A stretch of DNA of 6,400 bases from JAMCRM01 sp041685075 (GTDB lineage: Bacteria; Acidobacteriota; Terriglobia; Bryobacterales; Bryobacteraceae), in NCBI GenBank assembly GCA_041685075.1, contig JAWLGN010000309.1, positions 1 to 6,400 on the forward strand, given 5' to 3'. Position 1 is the first letter of the stretch. Each line of letters starts with the position of its first letter. Shown here piece after piece: positions 4,224-6,400 of this stretch. A program made the translations under genes and the position numbers. The notes beneath the pieces are model-generated. The model saw nothing but the letters and a program-made list of their open reading frames with translations. It did not search any database and was not told where the DNA came from.

Positions 4224-6400
4224 TTGCGCCTGATTCTTTCCCTGTTACTCATCCACGCCGCCGCCAGCGCCGCCACTCGCGTTACCGTGACGGACGCCTC
4301 CGGCTTACCCGTGCCGAACGCCGCCGTAACGGTGCTGAACGCTCAGCACTCGCGCGTCTCCGAGGCCGCCACCGACGAAACCGGCCAGGCGAGCCTCGAT
4401 CTTCCCACTGGCTCCTACGCCATCGAGGTTCGCGCCGCCGGCTTCGATCCTGCTGAGGTTCGCGCGGGTCCGGGGCAGAGGACCATAGCCGTGGTCCTCA
4501 TTCCCGGGCAACTGCGCTCGCAGGTCACCATCACCGCCAGCCGCGGCGCCGTGGAGGACGTGCGGGACAGCGCCCGCCTGGCCGCTGTGGTTCCTTCCGC
4601 GGCGCTCGATGCCCGCCCGCTTCCCACCGCTGGAGCCGCGCTCGAAGACACCCCCGGCATCCTGGTGCAGCAGACCACCAGCGGGCAGGTCTCGCCCTTC
4701 CTGCGCGGGCTGACGGGCTATCACGTGGTCAACCTCGTCGACGGCGTGCGCTTCAATAACTCCACCTTCCGCTCCGGTCCCAACCAGTACCTGGCGTTCC
4801 TCGATCCCGCCCAGATCGGCCGCGTGGAGGCGATACTGGGCCCCGCCGGCGCACTCTATGGCAGCGATTCGCTTGGCGGCGCCATCCAGGTGCTCAGCGC
4901 CTCGCCGCCCGCCGCGGCCGAGGGCGCAGGCCTCCGCGCCCTGCACGGCGATGCCACTCTCTCCGGCGGCACCGCGGACCTTTCGGCCGGCGGCGCCGCG
5001 CGCCTCTCCGGTCTCCACCGCGCGCTCTCCTGGCTGGCCGGTATCAGCGCCCGCCGCCACGGCGACCTGCGCGCCGGAGGCGGCCTGGACTCCCACCACG
5101 TTCTCCATCGCCTCTTCGGCCTGGACCCCGCCCGCATCCGAGAGATCGAAGGTTCCCGCCTTCGCGGTACCGGCTTCCGCCAGTCCGGCGCGCACGCCAA
5201 GCTCCTGCTGCGCCTGCCCCGCGCCCAGCACCTCACCGCCTGGTACCAGGGCAGCCGCCTGGATGGCGTCCAGGGCTACAAGGACCTCCATGGCGGCCTG
5301 GGCCGGCTGCAATCGGCCTTCGATCCCCAGCGCCTGCACTTCTTCTATGGGCGCTACGAGAAGCTGCGGGCGGGCCCGCTCGACTCCCTCACCGCCACCT
5401 TCTCCGTCAACGCCCAGCGGGACGGTACCGTGCGCCAGGGCCTGCGATTTAGTGACCCCGTCATCCGCGACCTCACCGCCGTCGACGCCTACGGCTATGC
5501 CCTCCAGGCGGCGCGCTCCATCGGCGCGCGCCAGGCCGTGGTCTTCGGCGGGGAGATCTACGACGAAACCATCGGCGCCGAACGCACCAGCCGCTTGCTC
5601 GCCGGCGAGACCCGGCGGGAGCGCGCCCTCTACCCCGACGGCTCCCGCTACACCACCTGGGCGCTCTACGCGCACGACACCCTGGAACTCGGCCGCCTGC
5701 GCCTTACCGGCGGCGGGCGCCTCACCGGCATCGCTTCCCGCACCTACGCCGGCCGCAACCCCGGTCTGGGAGTGTCGGAGTCCTCCCAGCGCGTCCGCGA
5801 CCTTACCTTCGACAGCAGCGTGGCCTGGCAGGCGGCCGAAACGGTGCGGCTGTTCGCCAACCTCAGCCGCGGCTTCCGCGCGCCCAACCTGAACGACCTG
5901 GGGGCCCTGGGGCTGAACGATTTGGGCTACGAAATTCCGGTCTCCGAAGCCGTGCCCGCCGGGGCGCTGCTGGCCAACTCGGCCTCCGAGAGCGCGCTTC
6001 CCACCGGGCGGCCCGCCGCCAACCTCGCGCCCGAGCGCCTCTACAACTACGAAACCGGCGTGATGCTGCGCGGCCGCGGCGCGAGCCTGCGGCTCCAGGC
6101 TTTCGATGCCGAACTCTTGAGCCCCATCGTCCGCCGCACCCTGCTCTTTCCGGCCGCCGCGCCGCCCGCTGCGCTCGCCGGGCTGCCGGTCACCCCGCTC
6201 GAGCCCACCCCCGAGCAGCGCGCCCGCGGCGTGGTAGCGGTGGCCACGGCGCTCGATCCCCGCGCGGTCAAAGCTTTCGTCAACGACGGCCGCGCCCGCT
6301 ACTACGGCCTCGAGAGCCTGGCCGAGTGGGAGCTTTCACCCCGCTGGCACGTGGCGGCCAACTACGCCTTCCTGGCCGGCAGGGAACTGAATCCCAACCG
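4224..6400 (+). CDS. TonB-dependent outer-membrane receptor with N-terminal carboxypeptidase-regulatory-like domain (3' end beyond window)
   Basis: The reading frame is open for 725 codons to the right edge without a stop. From the TTG it starts MRLILSLLLIHAAASA, a signal peptide. Residues about 18-95 (TRVTVTDASGLPVPNAAVTV... ending LPTGSYAIEVRAAGF...) form a CarboxypepD_reg-like beta-sandwich, common on Bacteroidota and Acidobacteriota receptors. SQVTITASRG (about 99-108) resembles a TonB box. The plug domain follows to about 225, with EDTPGILVQQ, PFLRGLTGYHVVNLVDGVRFNN and ILGPAGALYGSDSLGGAIQV. The rest is beta-barrel, including SRGFRAPNLNDLGALG (from about 548) and NLAPERLYNYETGV (from 600), both usual barrel signatures. 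It should import a scarce ligand (iron chelate, cobalamin, glycan or similar) across the outer membrane using TonB-ExbBD energy; the ligand cannot be read from this sequence. Relatives are usually longer, so perhaps 80-150 residues are missing. It is the only long sense frame here; antisense open frames are shadows. Confidence 0.93.
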   Translation, partial: MRLILSLLLIHAAASAATRVTVTDASGLPVPNAAVTVLNAQHSRVSEAATDETGQASLDLPTGSYAIEVRAAGFDPAEVRAGPGQRTIAVVLIPGQLRSQVTITASRGAVEDVRDSARLAAVVPSAALDARPLPTAGAALEDTPGILVQQTTSGQVSPFLRGLTGYHVVNLVDGVRFNNSTFRSGPNQYLAFLDPAQIGRVEAILGPAGALYGSDSLGGAIQVLSASPPAAAEGAGLRALHGDATLSGGTADLSAGGAARLSGLHRALSWLAGISARRHGDLRAGGGLDSHHVLHRLFGLDPARIREIEGSRLRGTGFRQSGAHAKLLLRLPRAQHLTAWYQGSRLDGVQGYKDLHGGLGRLQSAFDPQRLHFFYGRYEKLRAGPLDSLTATFSVNAQRDGTVRQGLRFSDPVIRDLTAVDAYGYALQAARSIGARQAVVFGGEIYDETIGAERTSRLLAGETRRERALYPDGSRYTTWALYAHDTLELGRLRLTGGGRLTGIASRTYAGRNPGLGVSESSQRVRDLTFDSSVAWQAAETVRLFANLSRGFRAPNLNDLGALGLNDLGYEIPVSEAVPAGALLANSASESALPTGRPAANLAPERLYNYETGVMLRGRGASLRLQAFDAELLSPIVRRTLLFPAAAPPAALAGLPVTPLEPTPEQRARGVVAVATALDPRAVKAFVNDGRARYYGLESLAEWELSPRWHVAANYAFLAGRELNPN

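Noticed and set aside
4305..5675. Long open frame on the minus strand (456 codons) opposite the TonB-dependent receptor
   Set aside because: The plus strand encodes a recognisable plug and barrel throughout. The antisense frame is Gly/Ala/Glu-rich without any motif, a usual shadow in G+C-rich DNA.
4858..5892. Plus-strand 344-codon Pro/Ala/Ser-rich open frame inside the receptor gene
   Set aside because: It is a shifted frame of the receptor with low-complexity composition. The receptor frame keeps its motifs before, through and after this stretch, so no frameshift is implied.

Overview
This is a G+C-rich (clearly above 60%), densely coding bacterial window with six complete or nearly complete protein genes, two of them partial or ending close to a window edge, and no RNA genes, mobile elements or CRISPR arrays that I can see. 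The best guess for the source is an acidobacterium (Solibacter/Bryobacter-like). This rests on the TonB-dependent receptor with an N-terminal carboxypeptidase-regulatory-like domain, the lipoprotein cyclophilin and the GCTATAAT-type -10 elements. It is an inference from gene style, not a proven placement.

Layout: (1) Positions 1-612, minus strand: the 5' part of a class I SAM-dependent methyltransferase, starting at GTG and running off the left edge. (2) Diverging from it, plus strand: a co-directional group made of a periplasmic cyclophilin-type peptidyl-prolyl isomerase lipoprotein (675-1331), a small stand-alone penicillin-binding transpeptidase with a signal peptide (1397-2491), and a 4HBT-fold acyl-CoA thioesterase starting at TTG (2502-2975). 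A perfect extended -10 box lies between the first two. (3) Converging on it, minus strand: an iron-sulfur/FMN flavoprotein oxidoreductase (3561-4139) followed 4 bases later by an unrecognised 200-residue protein (2954-3556), whose tail overlaps the thioesterase tail by 22 bp. (4) Diverging again, plus strand: a TonB-dependent outer-membrane receptor (TTG start at 4224) that runs off the right edge.

Function: the cyclophilin and the transpeptidase both act outside the cytoplasmic membrane (protein folding and peptidoglycan cross-linking), and the receptor sits in the outer membrane, so much of the window serves the cell envelope. The methyltransferase, thioesterase and flavoprotein are cytoplasmic enzymes of unassigned substrate.

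The most notable points are in the 65-bp gap before the transpeptidase gene, where an inverted repeat, an extended -10 box, and a strong Shine-Dalgarno with an ATG in the wrong frame are stacked. The conserved-looking unknown gene coupled to the iron-sulfur flavoprotein is the other. I found no clear previously undescribed system; most of the window is ordinary chromosomal gene content.
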